Assembly (NCBI GenBank): GCA_026686845.1
Contig: JAIVEN010000010.1
Coordinates: 35,562,001 to 35,626,000 of the forward strand
DNA from: Adenanthera pavonina
Taxonomy: Eukaryota; Streptophyta; Magnoliopsida; Fabales; Fabaceae
Reading direction: 5' to 3'
DNA: 64,000 nt
In this document: piece after piece, positions 47,270 to 58,640 of the stretch
Layout: every line of letters begins with the position of its first letter
How positions within the stretch are numbered: position 1 is the stretch's first letter
The notes under the pieces: model-generated
What the model saw: the letters and a program-made list of their open reading frames with translations, nothing else
Databases searched by the model: none
What the model was told of the DNA's origin: nothing
Translations under genes and position numbers: made by a program

Positions 47270-48076
47270 AAAACATGACTAAATTTTAAACTTCATAGAA
47301 TGCAAATGTAAATTAAATTGTTGGAAGTTAGAGATTTTATAAGTGCATGATGTTAGAAAATTTAAATCACAACAAAAATAACATCACATTGATATGCATT
47401 CTCAAAGAAAAATGGAAAGATGAAGGTGAAAGAGTATGGAATTGAATGCCTAAAGAACCTTAAACACCTGCCAAATCGAATCTTCAATATGTACTTCCTT
47501 AGATCTTGTGAAGGATGAAGGATGTGATGCAAGGGAGACGTTGAAGGAGGGTCGGACGGTGAAAGGGGAAAAGACGGTAGAGAAGGATGGACACGATGCA
47601 AGTGAGGCGGTGAAGGGTAGGATATATGGTAAAAGGGGGAATGATGATAAGGAGGAAGAAGATTGAAGAAGGCCAAGGAGAAGGTCTTATCAGTCACCAT
47701 CCAAGCTCTGGTGTCACAGCAATAACTCATCCGATAAGGATAGAGGCCATGGAAGCTAAAGTCAAAGGAGATCACGAAAGATTGATGGTTGTCTCTATTC
47801 CTTTTTCTCTTTTCATCCTAAGGTCTTTTTCATCCTTTCACTAGCTACTTCCTCCTTTTCTTTTACAAACAAATAAGAATGGTCCTTCAATATCATTATG
47901 TTGGGCCTTGGTCACATTTGCCAAATAATTTCATTTTTTTATATTTATTCCCAATTGTTCATATAAAAAATTGGAAAAAATCAATATTAATATGAAATAT
48001 AAAATTTAGAACAAATCTATTTAAATTTAAAGTTACTTATTTTTCAGTCTTAATATGATAGTATATGAAGCATAAG

Positions 48077-48829
48077 ATTAAGGGCTTGTTTAGCAGTGTT
48101 TTGTGTTTTATTGTTTTGAGAACAATTTTATAAAATTGTTTTCGAAAATAAATTTTGAAAACAATAAAATAAAAAAATTTCTTTGAATAATTATTCTCAA
48201 AATCATAACTAGTGAGTGATAGATGAGTTATTTAAAATTTATAACTTTACCTTTAATGAGGTAGATGTTTCTCACATTTTCTTATATTTTCCAAAACAAA
48301 AATTACAAAACACCTTAAACGTGTTCTGAGTTTTCTGTTCTTTTATTTTTCTTTTTTTTAGAACAATTTATAAAAAAATATATTTACTAAACAAGTTTTC
48401 ATTTTCTATTTCCGAAAATAAAAAAATTATTTTCAGAAACGAATCCCTAAGGGCATGTTTGACAGTATTTTCTGTTTTATTGTTTTGATAACAGTTTTAT
48501 AAAACTGTTTTCGAGAATAAGTTTTGAAAACAAGAAAACAAAAAAATCTGTTTAAATAATTGTTTTCAAAATCATAACTAGTGAGTGATAGATGAGTTAT
48601 TCAAAATTTATAACTTTACCATTAATGAGGTAGATGTTTCTCATATTTTTTTATATTTTCTAGAATAAAAACTACAAAATATTTTAAAGGTATTTTGAGT
48701 TTTCTATTATATTATTTTTCTATTTTTTAGAATAATTTATAAAAAATAAATTTACTAAACAAGTTTTCTAAATTTTCTATTTTCGAAAACAGAAAAATTA
48801 TTTTTAAAATCAGAACAAAACGCAAACGC
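48077..48829. mobile_element. Head-to-tail MITE dimer with 8-bp target duplication
   Basis: Two direct copies (about 48080-48448 and 48449-48829) of the MITE family also present at 6160-6533. They start AAGGGCTTGTTTAGCAG and AAGGGCATGTTTGACAG, and both contain ATAACTAGTGAGTGATAGAT and TAACTTTACC. The pair is flanked by a perfect AGCATAAG (48069-48076 and 48830-48837), an 8-bp duplication as for hAT transposons. The inner junction has no duplication and the left copy has lost its right terminal repeat. It lies just upstream of the leader of the coiled-coil gene. Confidence 0.7.
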
Positions 48830-48889
48830 AGCATAAGTATTTGGTTTTTTTTTTTTTTTCTCCTGTAAGATAACACTATTCTTCTTGAG

Positions 48890-49060
48890 TTTTGAAATGG
48901 CAACATTTCCCTTCCCTCACCTTCCTCGCTCGAGTTTACGCTCTCGTCCACCATCCTTTCTTCTACTGGCTGATCGTCCCCTCCCGGGTCTTAAGCAGCC
49001 GTTCACCGTTGCCATCGAGCCATTGGTCTGCGTCAGCTCGAGCTCCTGTCAAGTTGGTTC
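48890..49060 (+). other. Probable 5' leader exon of the coiled-coil gene
   Basis: GC-richer, pyrimidine-rich sequence following a T-run, with overlapping open frames that could read as a short Pro/Ser/Leu-rich peptide. An acceptor with a long T-run (CAG at 50459-50461) lies 57 bases upstream of the coiled-coil start codon. This fits a split 5' UTR, but the linking donor was not pinned down. It might instead be an unrelated promoter or leader region. Confidence 0.35.
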
Positions 49061-50266
49061 TTCTCACTATTATTATTATTTTTTCGCTTTTGTCGTTCTC
49101 CTGTGATAGAAACTGTTCATAAAAGCATTATCGTTCTCCGACGATCTGTTCATATACTGCGTTCATTTTCGGGTTTATGGGGAACTTCAGTTGCCCTGTC
49201 GACAGATTTCCTTGAGCTGGGTTTTGTAGGGTCTTGTCAGATTTGGGTACGCTGCAATGAATATGAAACCCTGTATTGACAATTTTTTCTCTGTCCTATG
49301 CATGTGGATTTTATTTTTAAATATTGATTTTCGGGAGAGAATCTTCTTTTATCTTCCTACTTGATCATATATTTCTTTTCATTGGCATGCCAATTTGTGC
49401 GATTAGATTTTCCAGTTTTTATTGTTCTCTGGATGTGAGGAGCGAATTCAGAATTAGTTGTATTGTAGTACTTAAGCGTAGCGATTCTTCCGTTTTTGGT
49501 GACTTTCACTCCTACCTCTCATAATTTCCCCATTTAAAGCAATTTTCTTATTGCCTGCTGTTTTCAGCAGTGTATTCTATAGATAGTTTTCCCCCTAGTT
49601 TGAGATGGGGATGCTAAGCCAATGCCCTCCTTATCTCTCTTTGCCCTTGTACATTTCAAAAGCCTTTTATTGTAACTTGGCCTGACTTTAATATTGGCGT
49701 TCAGGACGCCATATCAGTATTGAAGGTCTGGTAAAATTTGACTTGAGTCAGAAGATGCAAAATGGTTTCAAGCCAAACTATAGGAGGGTAAACTGTAATT
49801 TATCTGGAATTTCCTTAAGGAACAAAAACACAAAATTTCATAAAGGTATTGCTATGATTAAGAAAAGTTATTCAAATATATATATATATATACGTATGTA
49901 TCTTTGCTTTTCTTGTTTTTTAAATCATTAAGTATAGCTCTCAGTCTGTGTATTTCTAACTTCTTCAGTTCTTGATTAATAGTTGGCTAGTAGGCTACTT
50001 GGTACTAGTATAATAGATGAAAAAAGAGCTTTTGGTGTCAGCCAGGAGCATATTTGAGGAGGGGGATAGGGAGTGGGAATCCGAACCCCATGGATCAAGA
50101 CCTCCTTGGAAATAGGTACCTATTATATCCAAGGGAAGTGCCACTTGAACCAAGGCTCTTGGGAAGACTAAGTTCCTTTGATTGCTTAAAAGTTAAACTT
50201 AGTGGCCGTATATTTTTATTTGTCTTGAGGATGTGAAATTAAAATGTAGAAGTCAAGGTTTAGATT

Positions 50267-50306
50267 CTTTAAGTAACTTTACTTTTTTGGTGACCTTAAG
50301 TAACTT
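50267..50306. repeat. Micro-insertion with 13-bp duplication
   Basis: CTTTAAGTAACTT (50267-50279) and CCTTAAGTAACTT (50294-50306) flank TACTTTTTTGGTGA, complement TCACCAAAAAAGTA. It lies in the presumed leader intron of the coiled-coil gene. Confidence 0.55.
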
Positions 50307-50518
50307 GTTTCTTTCATTTTGTGATCATTTTGTCAAGGTTTGATTCTATATGGCTGCCAAATGAAACATTGTAAATATGCGCTTTTAAAGCTCTCAGCCA
50401 AATCAACATTCACTGAAGCTTTGATTATGGCATTTGTAAAGTGGACTTTTTTTTTTTTCAGGAAATACCAAAAGAAAATAAAGAAGAAAGAAAAACTCGT
50501 CGTTGATGATTTATCACC

Positions 50519-51946
50519 ATGAATAAGTTGTTAGAATTTGGGAGGAAAGCCATATTTTATATGCGGGTGCTTTCTGGTTATGAACAGTGGAGAATACGAT
50601 CCTATAGGCTTCAGCTTGATAAACGTCTCCAACAGGTCTGCCATCCTCTCTTATCTAAAAAATTATATTCTTGAGTCAGTAGCTGTCCTCTTTCAGAATC
50701 CACGTGAGAAGATTAGACATGAAAGATCTGAGCTGGGACTTGGGATTTCAATTAGCTGATGCTCTAAGCAAGGTCCAAGAAATGAGCTCCACATTTTTAA
50801 AATCCTAGTGACACCGATATAATCTATTGAGAAAAGGGGGAACAGTGTCCTGCAGTTCTCAGAAAACAGACCGGGGATCCAAATCTGGGCAAGGGAAGAT
50901 TTGCCATGTTTTAACTTAGAGGAGTGATGTATTTAATGAGTGAAAATTAGTGTAACAGTTTATGTGGGAAACCAAGAGTGACTAATTCTATGAAGTGTTT
51001 TAGTTATCAGAGGACTCCAAGGCAAGTCTTATTCTAGATATAACAATCTCAGGTGTTAAGTCACTAAGTCAATCAAATATTTCATTTTTATGTTGAATTA
51101 AATTAATAAATATATATATGAATATATTTTTTTTTGGGGCCAAAAAGAATTAATATATATATATTTATAAAGCTTGTTCTTGTTGATCCATGTTCTGATA
51201 AAGTAGAACCATGAAGAAGCATTGGCTATTCTATTTGGCTAAATGATGATAGTACTTTCATAGAATACTCGAAGTTTTCTTCTTTGTTGCCTTCAAGCTC
51301 CTTGTTACAGGGGTGTAAATTAAGCTTAACCTTTTTTCTCCAATGTGAATGAAAATGTGGATTTTTCACTTTATGTGCTACACTACTGCTTGCCCTTTTG
51401 GTCTTTTAAATGCCTAACATCTTATTTACTTCTTGATGCGTATGAAATTTTCCCTGCAAAAGGCACAAGAAAGGAAGGCAGCAGTAAGAAAAATACCTGA
51501 GCAGATTATTTTATCCGAGGTTCGTCGGATGGTGGAAGAGATGCAAGCTTTAAACAAGAAGCTGGAAGAAACAGTAAGTTACATCTTCACCAAGAATTTT
51601 AAAATTTGGGGACTTAAGATTAAAATAGATATCTAGGGTTTATTTTATTCTGCGTATCAAACGTTCCAAAGTGTCACAGACAAAACACACTTCTTTCATG
51701 CAGGAGGCAACCATTCAAGAATACTTCAAACCAATTGACAAGGAAGCAGAGATCATAATGAAGATGCAGCTAGAAGCGGAAGAGAAAATGATGATGGAAA
51801 TGATGAAAACAATGCAGCAACAAGCTTTGCTTGAGGAGGCTGAATCAGAAAAAATCGCAAGTGCACAACAAGTAGAGAAGTTTCAGACAAACCAGAAGAA
51901 CCTAGTAGCATCCCCAACCACCACAAAGGAAGCTGAGATGAGATGA
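50519..51946 (+). CDS. Small conserved plant coiled-coil protein of unknown function
   Basis: Predicted 156-aa protein from three coding exons: 50519-50635, 51463-51573, 51704-51946 (117 + 111 + 243 nt), all joined in phase 0 at GT-AG sites. The start is supported by two in-frame TGA codons immediately upstream in the same exon. The N terminus MNKLLEFGRKAIFYMRVLSG resembles an amphipathic or membrane-proximal helix. A long Glu/Lys/Gln-rich helix follows, with RIRSYRLQLDKRLQQAQERK, ILSEVRRMVEEMQALNKKLE and an EEKMMMEMMKTMQQQALLEE stretch typical of coiled coil. The C-terminal tail is polar (about 125-156). No enzyme motif, signal peptide or clear membrane segment. From memory it resembles a small protein conserved across land plants, but I cannot name it. 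Confidence 0.88.
51101..51169. repeat. Micro-insertion in TA-rich duplication
   Basis: AATTAATAAATATATATATG (from 51101) and AATTAATATATATATATTTA (from 51148) flank a T-run followed by GGGGCCAAAAAG. The complement gives GGCCCC plus an A-run. The low-complexity flanks make the duplication less certain. It lies in the first coding intron of the coiled-coil gene. Confidence 0.45.
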
Positions 51947-54900
51947 CCTTGAGACCATTCATGAATGGTGCCTGAGACTGTAAAATGCATTTCTTCTTGT
52001 CTGTTGAAATTTTGTTGAGGTATGGTTTGATGATATAATCATTCTTGGTGAATTGGGATAACTGAGGCAGCTATAGGGAGCATTCTTAGTTTTTGTGTTT
52101 TATTTTTTTTAATATGTAATAAAAAAAACTCTGCTAGTGATATTGTTGCTGGGCACAGAATTTGAAATGAGTCCTATTTGTCTCATCTTCCCAAATTCCC
52201 AAATCCTTCTCTTCCTCTCTATCTTCTTAATTATATGAATTGCTACTATTCAGGTTATATTAGAAAAAAGGAATAACTAATGTAGGTCTCATAGCTAATG
52301 AAAAGTACAGCTCGCTAGAGTTTTTATCTATCTATTTCCTTCTAAATAAAACAAATGGATTTTTGTCCTGTTTAAAGTACTCTGCAATGACATTTTCATA
52401 TGGTTAGGGTCTTCTGTTATCTTCTATTATTTTATCTTTCAAATTAAAATCGCGGTTTACTAGCACTATAATTCAAATGGTGCAGCACATTTGATTTATA
52501 GTGCACTATAGCTACTGGAAATGGATATGGATCACTCAATATCCATTTGATTTTGAGTGAGGAACATGGGTAGCATTTTAAATGAATTGCAGCTGAACCA
52601 CAAAACTCATGGCGACATGGATAAGATGACTGAGGAACACATTTCCTGTTGGCTATCTAGCATTTCCTGATCAAAATCACTATAGCTACAGGAAACATTG
52701 TAGGTTATCCACTCATAGTCAATTGCACAATGGCGACAACCAGCTATGGGTTGTCCTCAGCATTTCCTCCTCTTTCATGGTAGATTTTGCAGACCACTCT
52801 CATGCATTGAGACCAGAGTTTCCCAATTGAACTGAAACGAATTAGAGACAACACACAAGAAACAGGGAAGGCGGGATGGAGAAGATGGCCCCACCATGTA
52901 TTATGAGTTTGTCTCTTAACTAGTAATTCTTGGAAGTCCTTTGCAGGAGGCCCTCCCAATATGTAGAAAAGATTTCTATAGATATTGAGAATACCCAGGA
53001 AAATATCTTTCAAATCATTCCTTTATCAAGGCTGTAAGCTGTTCTGAGGCCAACTGTAGCCATAGTGAGGAAATTTTTTATCGCCTTATCTCCTTTCATT
53101 GCATCTTTCTCTTCTAAGAGTCGCTTGAGGCACTAATAGGAGAAAGAGGAAGATCATTTGGAAGCTAGGAAGTATAAATACTGACATTGTGACACTACAA
53201 AATGGAAAGTTTTCATTTGTGATTTATGTGTTGTGTTGGTTCTGCACAACAGGAACAATGCTTCTTTCTGGAAAGTGTCTTTCCTTATTATCTTATCATT
53301 TTTTTATCCCTAATATTGCTCATCAAGATTTGGTATGTGAATCTGTTATTTTTCACATTTTGTTTCAATGCTCTCAAAGATGTAAAAGTCCCTCCTGGAT
53401 CAAGGCTTTTGATTTTGGATCATATTGAGAGGTATCATGACCATATAAGTTTGGCTCAATTACATCAAGATTCTCGTAGTTCACTTCAACTTAAGTGAGG
53501 TGAGAGAAAGAGAGAGGTATGACTTTCTTTTTTGTGATCCATAGGAATAGATGTGACCCTTGCTCACTCTCTCTTTTCTTACTGCACTTGAGGTGATCTA
53601 GGTTTCTCCATAGACTATTGTTACATGATATTATGTTTCAGCATTCCTCTTACATGTTCATGTCTGCCTTTAGGGACCCAGATTTGAGAGGAAAGCAAGG
53701 AAGCCGCAATTGAGTCTGCTGCCCCCGGAATTTTATTGCTTTAAAATAGAAACTACTGGAAATTTATAGTAGCAAGATTACATTGAAAACGAGTTTTGTC
53801 ATTTTCTTTTCCGGAAAAATTATGCTCTCTATGCCTTTGTTGGTTCCATTTAAATTTTAATAAGATTATGCTCTCCAGTCTGTTAGCCTTTGTTGGATAA
53901 TAAGGGTAGGTTTTGGTACTCCAATTCAAGTAGTATTCTGTTTTTCAAAAGTAACAATATCGGTTCTATTCTAAGGGAATAGAATTATTACTAGGTGCTT
54001 ATTGCTAGGTTTTTCAAGAAGATTAAGACTCATGAAAAAACTCTTGATAGAATTATTAGTGTGTTGCTCTAAATTCTTTGCTTTGAATACTTGGTTTTCA
54101 TATGAAATCCTTAATTTCCTTTTGATTCAAGGCTGAAATCCTCCCTTCTCCAATTTTTAATCCCAAATTCAATACTCAATACACATATCCACAATTTTAC
54201 TTGATTATTGGTACTGCTTTTGCTGCTAATGTTATTTTGTTTTGTGGTTTGGGTGGTAGATTGATGCGCTTTGTTATTGTGTTTGTTTTGGTGGTGTGCT
54301 CTCAAATCTTCAATCAGAGGTGCTTTCTGCCTGTTTTTGGGGATATGTTTGCTTTCCTAGCTTCCATTTGGCCAAGTTTCATCCTAACAAACACTAATTG
54401 GTTTACTTCTTGTGGACGATATATGTGCTTTCCACATCATACAATTTGGATGTTAAATTAATTTAAGTATGAGTTGCATATGATTACCAATGGTCTGAAT
54501 TCCTAACAATCTTTTTCACCAATTGCATGTAATTTTCTGAAAAAATTTGATGCTCATTTAATGCACTTTTATCAGATACACTCTTTTTTTTTTCACTTTT
54601 TAAATTTTCTGTGTAAATCTCTGGAACTCCAATGAAATTCTTCCGTGAGTATTATTATCTTGGTATTGTGGTTTTCCCTGGACTGTCCAGTTAAGGCTTC
54701 ATTAGATATTGTATGTTACTTATGGTCAACTGGTACATGTTAGTTCTTAAGCTTCATAGTGATTGTCTTATGCAGGAAATCAGTTTTGATTGGCAACGAG
54801 TAGCAACAGGTCTGTTGTTGCAATAGGTTCATATCTACCTGTCCTAGTAAGTTTTATTAAATTATATTCTCAACAGAGAAAGAAAAGAAAAAGTTAAATC

Positions 54901-57900
54901 GCATGGTTGGAGGTAGACAAGACAAGCAAAAAGAAAAATATTACTATTACTATTATTAAGCATTCCAATCTCTCTCCATATTCGTGCAGGAAATCCTATA
55001 GAGAACCAGTTGGCAATATTATGAATTCAGTCAACAGTTTTCTTTCAGAGAAATAAAATTTTATATTTTTATATTCTCAAATAATATCTCCTTTTCAGCC
55101 TTTTTGTTTCCCCTTCATAGACAGTAGTAGTGGCTTCTATATTTTTATACTCTTCATTTATTTTCACTTACTGTTTTCTTGGAAGAAATTTTTGAGTTTG
55201 CATTGCAGATGATGGAAGAAATTTTTCTTCACTTATCTAGGCCAAATTCGGCATTACTGGCTATGGTCTAAATACTTGTAGAATTCACATATATTGATAT
55301 TAAGTAATTAAAATTTTCTCTGCGGCTTAACCTTCATAATTATCTTTGTTTTTTTTTTTTTGGGGGGGGGGGGGGGGAGCGGGTGGGGGCTCTAAAATCT
55401 TCATAGTTATCTTTTTCTTTATTATGTTAAGTTTTTTGGGTGGTGGAATTTAATCTTATGGTAAGTTCTGATGAGTATTATCTATGTTGGAAAAACTTTA
55501 CTGTTCTTTAGCATTTGATTTTAGAATTGGTTTGTCCCAATGTTATTAGCGGTTTTATTTAAGATTTTGTGGGGTTGGGAAATAGAAGCGAGGAGATTTG
55601 TTGGTGGTCCAGGGATGATGAAGGGTTGAGTCATGTGTAATTTGTCGTCTAACAGCATATTCTTTTGTTGTTGAATGTCTTTTTAGATTTGGAATAGGTT
55701 GTTTGTTATATTTGATGAGAATTGCGTCTGCTGGCTCATCTTGGGGATCTTATCAAGCTATTCAGTTTACAGGTATTGAGGAGGCAAAAGGTGCACAAAT
55801 CTCTTGACAATTTTGTCCTTGGTTAGAATGGAATACAAGAATGTTTAATCAACAAATACGTCTGACAAATTTTTGGGGGAGGATTATCTTTATGTCCTCT
55901 TCGTGGAATCTACAAATGATTTCTTTTGGATGCATCTTTTGTGAATCTTCAAAGGGATTGGATGCTCTTTAGAGATGGAGCTTAGTTTGTATTTTTTTGT
56001 TTCCCGTTTTGTTTGAGGAGGATCTCTTATCCTCCATTTTTGTATCTGTGTATTATTCTTTTTTTGTCCAAGTTTTTTTTCCCTTTAAAATCTTTGTTGG
56101 ACAACATATGTTTGTTTTTGGTTCATCTTGGCTAAAGAAGAGATGTTGAATTCGACAATGTACATGACATTAGGACTATTTTTGTTTTTAGTTGGAAGTG
56201 GGTTGAAAATTGGGACTGAATTTTATCAGAAAGAGCATCACAAAACTAGATGGTCATTAGAAGAACTTCAAATAGCAAATTACAAGGTAACATTTTTCTA
56301 CTCCTTATGTGAAATATAGTGCTATTATATTTGTTATGATTTTCTAACTCTGATAATGGTATTAATTAATTTCTTTATCAATAAATTGGCCACATAAAAA
56401 CTTTTTTTCAGCCTTTTTACAGAGATGTTTGGGAATTGCAATTCTTTGAGAAGACATTTGGTTCTTTAATGTGTTTTTTTGCTTATTAAGCAACTGTACA
56501 TCCAGTGATTATATTATCCTATAAATAGTCTCTTTATTACAATTTTTAGTAGTATATGACTTAGAACAATTTCCATACCAAACTATTCATGCTTGATGAT
56601 TTCGATTTTGAACAACGAACAGATGATTTATTGAAACAGTAGCAACTTTGTGGTTCCTTCTAAAATATTTGATATTTTTAATGCCGAGTATTTAGTTCAT
56701 AAACTATGTTTAATACAAATAAATCAATTAATTTAGCTTCCCAAATAATTATGCAGTTAAATTTCTCAAACTTTAGTCTCATAATTTTATAAAAATGGCA
56801 ACCAATTAAATTGAAGGTTTGCATTTCTGTAGCAACTGCTCTTTGGAGAATCACTTATCACACTCATTTGGTATAGGCAGAGATTATAAGAATTTAAGCT
56901 TGTATCTATTATGCTTTCAATGGACTCTTCCTTTTTAAATAATGAAAAAAATATAACTCCTACATATAATTCATGAGATTTAGATACATATAGGTCAATA
57001 AGTTATATTTTTCTATTACTAGATAAGTATATAGATAGTTATCTAGATAAGGATATGAAAACAATATGGATAATTAACATATATCTAATATACAAGTAGT
57101 TATCTAGATAAGTATATGAAAACAATATAGATAGTTAACATATATCTAATATTGTACAAATAATTAAATTTTAAGTTATATTTCAAGAAATTACTATCTC
57201 TATTATCCTTTACACAATAATTTTTCCAATTAAACATAAAGTTATGAACTATTAAGAAAGTTATTTTTTCAATAAATGTGCTAGTTTTAAATATAGAAAT
57301 AGAGTAAATATGAATAGTAAGTATTCCAAGGGGTTAGAGTTACATTGATCAGTATAGCATAATGTCAAGGCCATTGCACATATACACTTTTTTTTAATGA
57401 AATTAGGTTGATGATATTTTTGAAATTATAATTAGTATAAAATGTAAAATTTATAACAAGTCACATTTTTTTTCATAAATAATAAATAATATAATTTATC
57501 TTTTAAACGTTATGTATTTTATGAGGTAGCTGACATGATAAGACTGTTATTGATATATTTTTTGAGGTCTACATCTAGTATTAAATTAAACACTCAATCT
57601 AATCCTTATTATAAGAACTTAACCCTTATGGAAGCCTTTTATTATAAAATTCCTCACACTTCATATGACATATTAATTTTTCTTTCCCTAAATATTTTTT
57701 ATTTAATGTATTAGATTGGAAAAATTATTAAAAATTTTTACAAATTTATTAATTTTAACTAATTTGACTTAATTTTCTTACTAGTTAAAAGATGCAAGAG
57801 GCTGTGTTAGTTTAACTATTGAATTTAAACATTGTCATGTCACTGCATTAAGTATCACAAAACATGGTGTTATAACAATTTTTAAAAGTAGAAAAATAAC

Positions 57901-58300
57901 TTTTGTTCTAAACTTTAAAAGTTAAAATATTTAAAATGTATTAAATACTAATAATGTAATAAAAAAATTTTATTTCCATGCAAATACCAAACCAAAGGAT
58001 TTAAGTTCGTTACTTTCTAATTTTAAAATTCATTCGCTAACCGTGGATTCGCAAACAATGGTGGAAAAAAAATGGGAGAAAGACATTTAAGGATCTCCAT
58101 ACAAAAATATTGCCAAATAAATAGTATAAGTGCTGAATTCAGTTGATTTGAGTTAGGAATTCAGTTTATAGGAGTACTGAATTTTTAATCTGAATCCTTG
58201 AAAAGAAATATCTTCATATGGGGGTCCTTAAATGTCTTCCTCCTAAAAAAAACCATGGATTCGCAGACGAGGATTGTAATTTCTTTCTCGTATGTCTTAC
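51947..58300. other. Gene-poor interval with some exon-like stretches
   Basis: The first few hundred bases should be 3' UTR of the coiled-coil gene. No complete gene is supported. A 56128-56287 plus-strand stretch (YMTLGLFLFLVGSGLKIG, then a GTAACA donor) looks exon-like with a hydrophobic segment but has no partner exon. A GGAGGAT/ATCCTCC hairpin lies at 56017-56035. A T/G homopolymer tract lies at 55348-55390 inside a diverged duplication. Confidence 0.45.
55329..55414. repeat. G/T homopolymer tract within a 19-bp duplication
   Basis: AACCTTCATAATTATCTTT (55329-55347) and AATCTTCATAGTTATCTTT (55396-55414) match at 17 of 19 positions. They flank a T-run, then about 17 G, then GC-rich bases. 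The complement is a C-rich core followed by an A-run, like the other micro-insertions but longer. The G-run could form a quadruplex. Confidence 0.5.
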
Positions 58301-58368
58301 AAAATCTAATATTGCTCAACTTTTCTCACTATTCCAATCATAAAATTGGGGAAAATTTCTAGTCACAA

Positions 58369-58640
58369 ATGTCACTCAAAACTTCCTCTCGTCTTTGCCA
58401 AATGACCCCTTTCAAACCCATCAACGTCATCATCAACACCAGACTCGTTGCTCGTGGTGACTGGAGTAGCTCCAGCTCCAAGAACATCTCCCATGGCGGT
58501 TTTAGCACTGGCTCTATGTTCAATCTGTTCACACCGCATCCTAAGATACGTTATATGAAGCAGTTGAGCTGTTCCCCTGTATGTCGGTTGTTCATCACCG
58601 AGAATAAACATGTGCTGGTTTCTCGCCTCTTCAGGTCCTT
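58369..58640 (+). other. Exon-like stretch of unknown affiliation
   Basis: GC-richer than its surroundings, open from an ATG at 58369 (MSLKTSSRLCQMTPFKPI) to a possible AG/GTCCTT donor near 58640. Its phase does not continue into the VTT exon at 60041, where a stop follows. It could be a 5' UTR exon of that gene or part of another transcript. A second open stretch at 59181-59390 (ending with a hydrophobic FWMTSTAIGLLIISL and a stop) is equally unplaced. Confidence 0.3.

Larger units (their letters stand above)
36877..47960. mobile_element. Large Mutator-like element, interrupted by a copia insertion
   Basis: Flanked by a perfect 9-bp direct repeat ATATAAAAA (36868-36876 and 47961-47969). The ends are inverted repeats: the left starts GGGATAATTGGGAATAAATA and the complement of the right starts GAACAATTGGGAATAAATAT. 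Similarity continues through ATTTGGAAAATGGGATC versus ATTTGGCAAATGTGACC and more weakly to about 130 bp. The left 4.3 kb holds non-coding sequence and two tandem-repeat systems, and the right 0.7 kb a GC-richer non-coding stretch. A copia element occupies 41153-47269; without it the unit would be about 5 kb. No MULE transposase was recognised, so it is probably non-autonomous. The duplication plus matching termini make the boundaries convincing. Confidence 0.8.

Noticed and set aside
47362..47775. 137-codon minus-strand open frame at the right side of the large Mutator-like element
   Set aside because: His/Pro/Ser-rich with no recognisable domain; no matching exon or transposase motif. It could be captured leader sequence, but there is not enough to call a gene.
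52744..53013. 89-codon minus-strand frame
   Set aside because: No start context, domain or splice partner was recognised.
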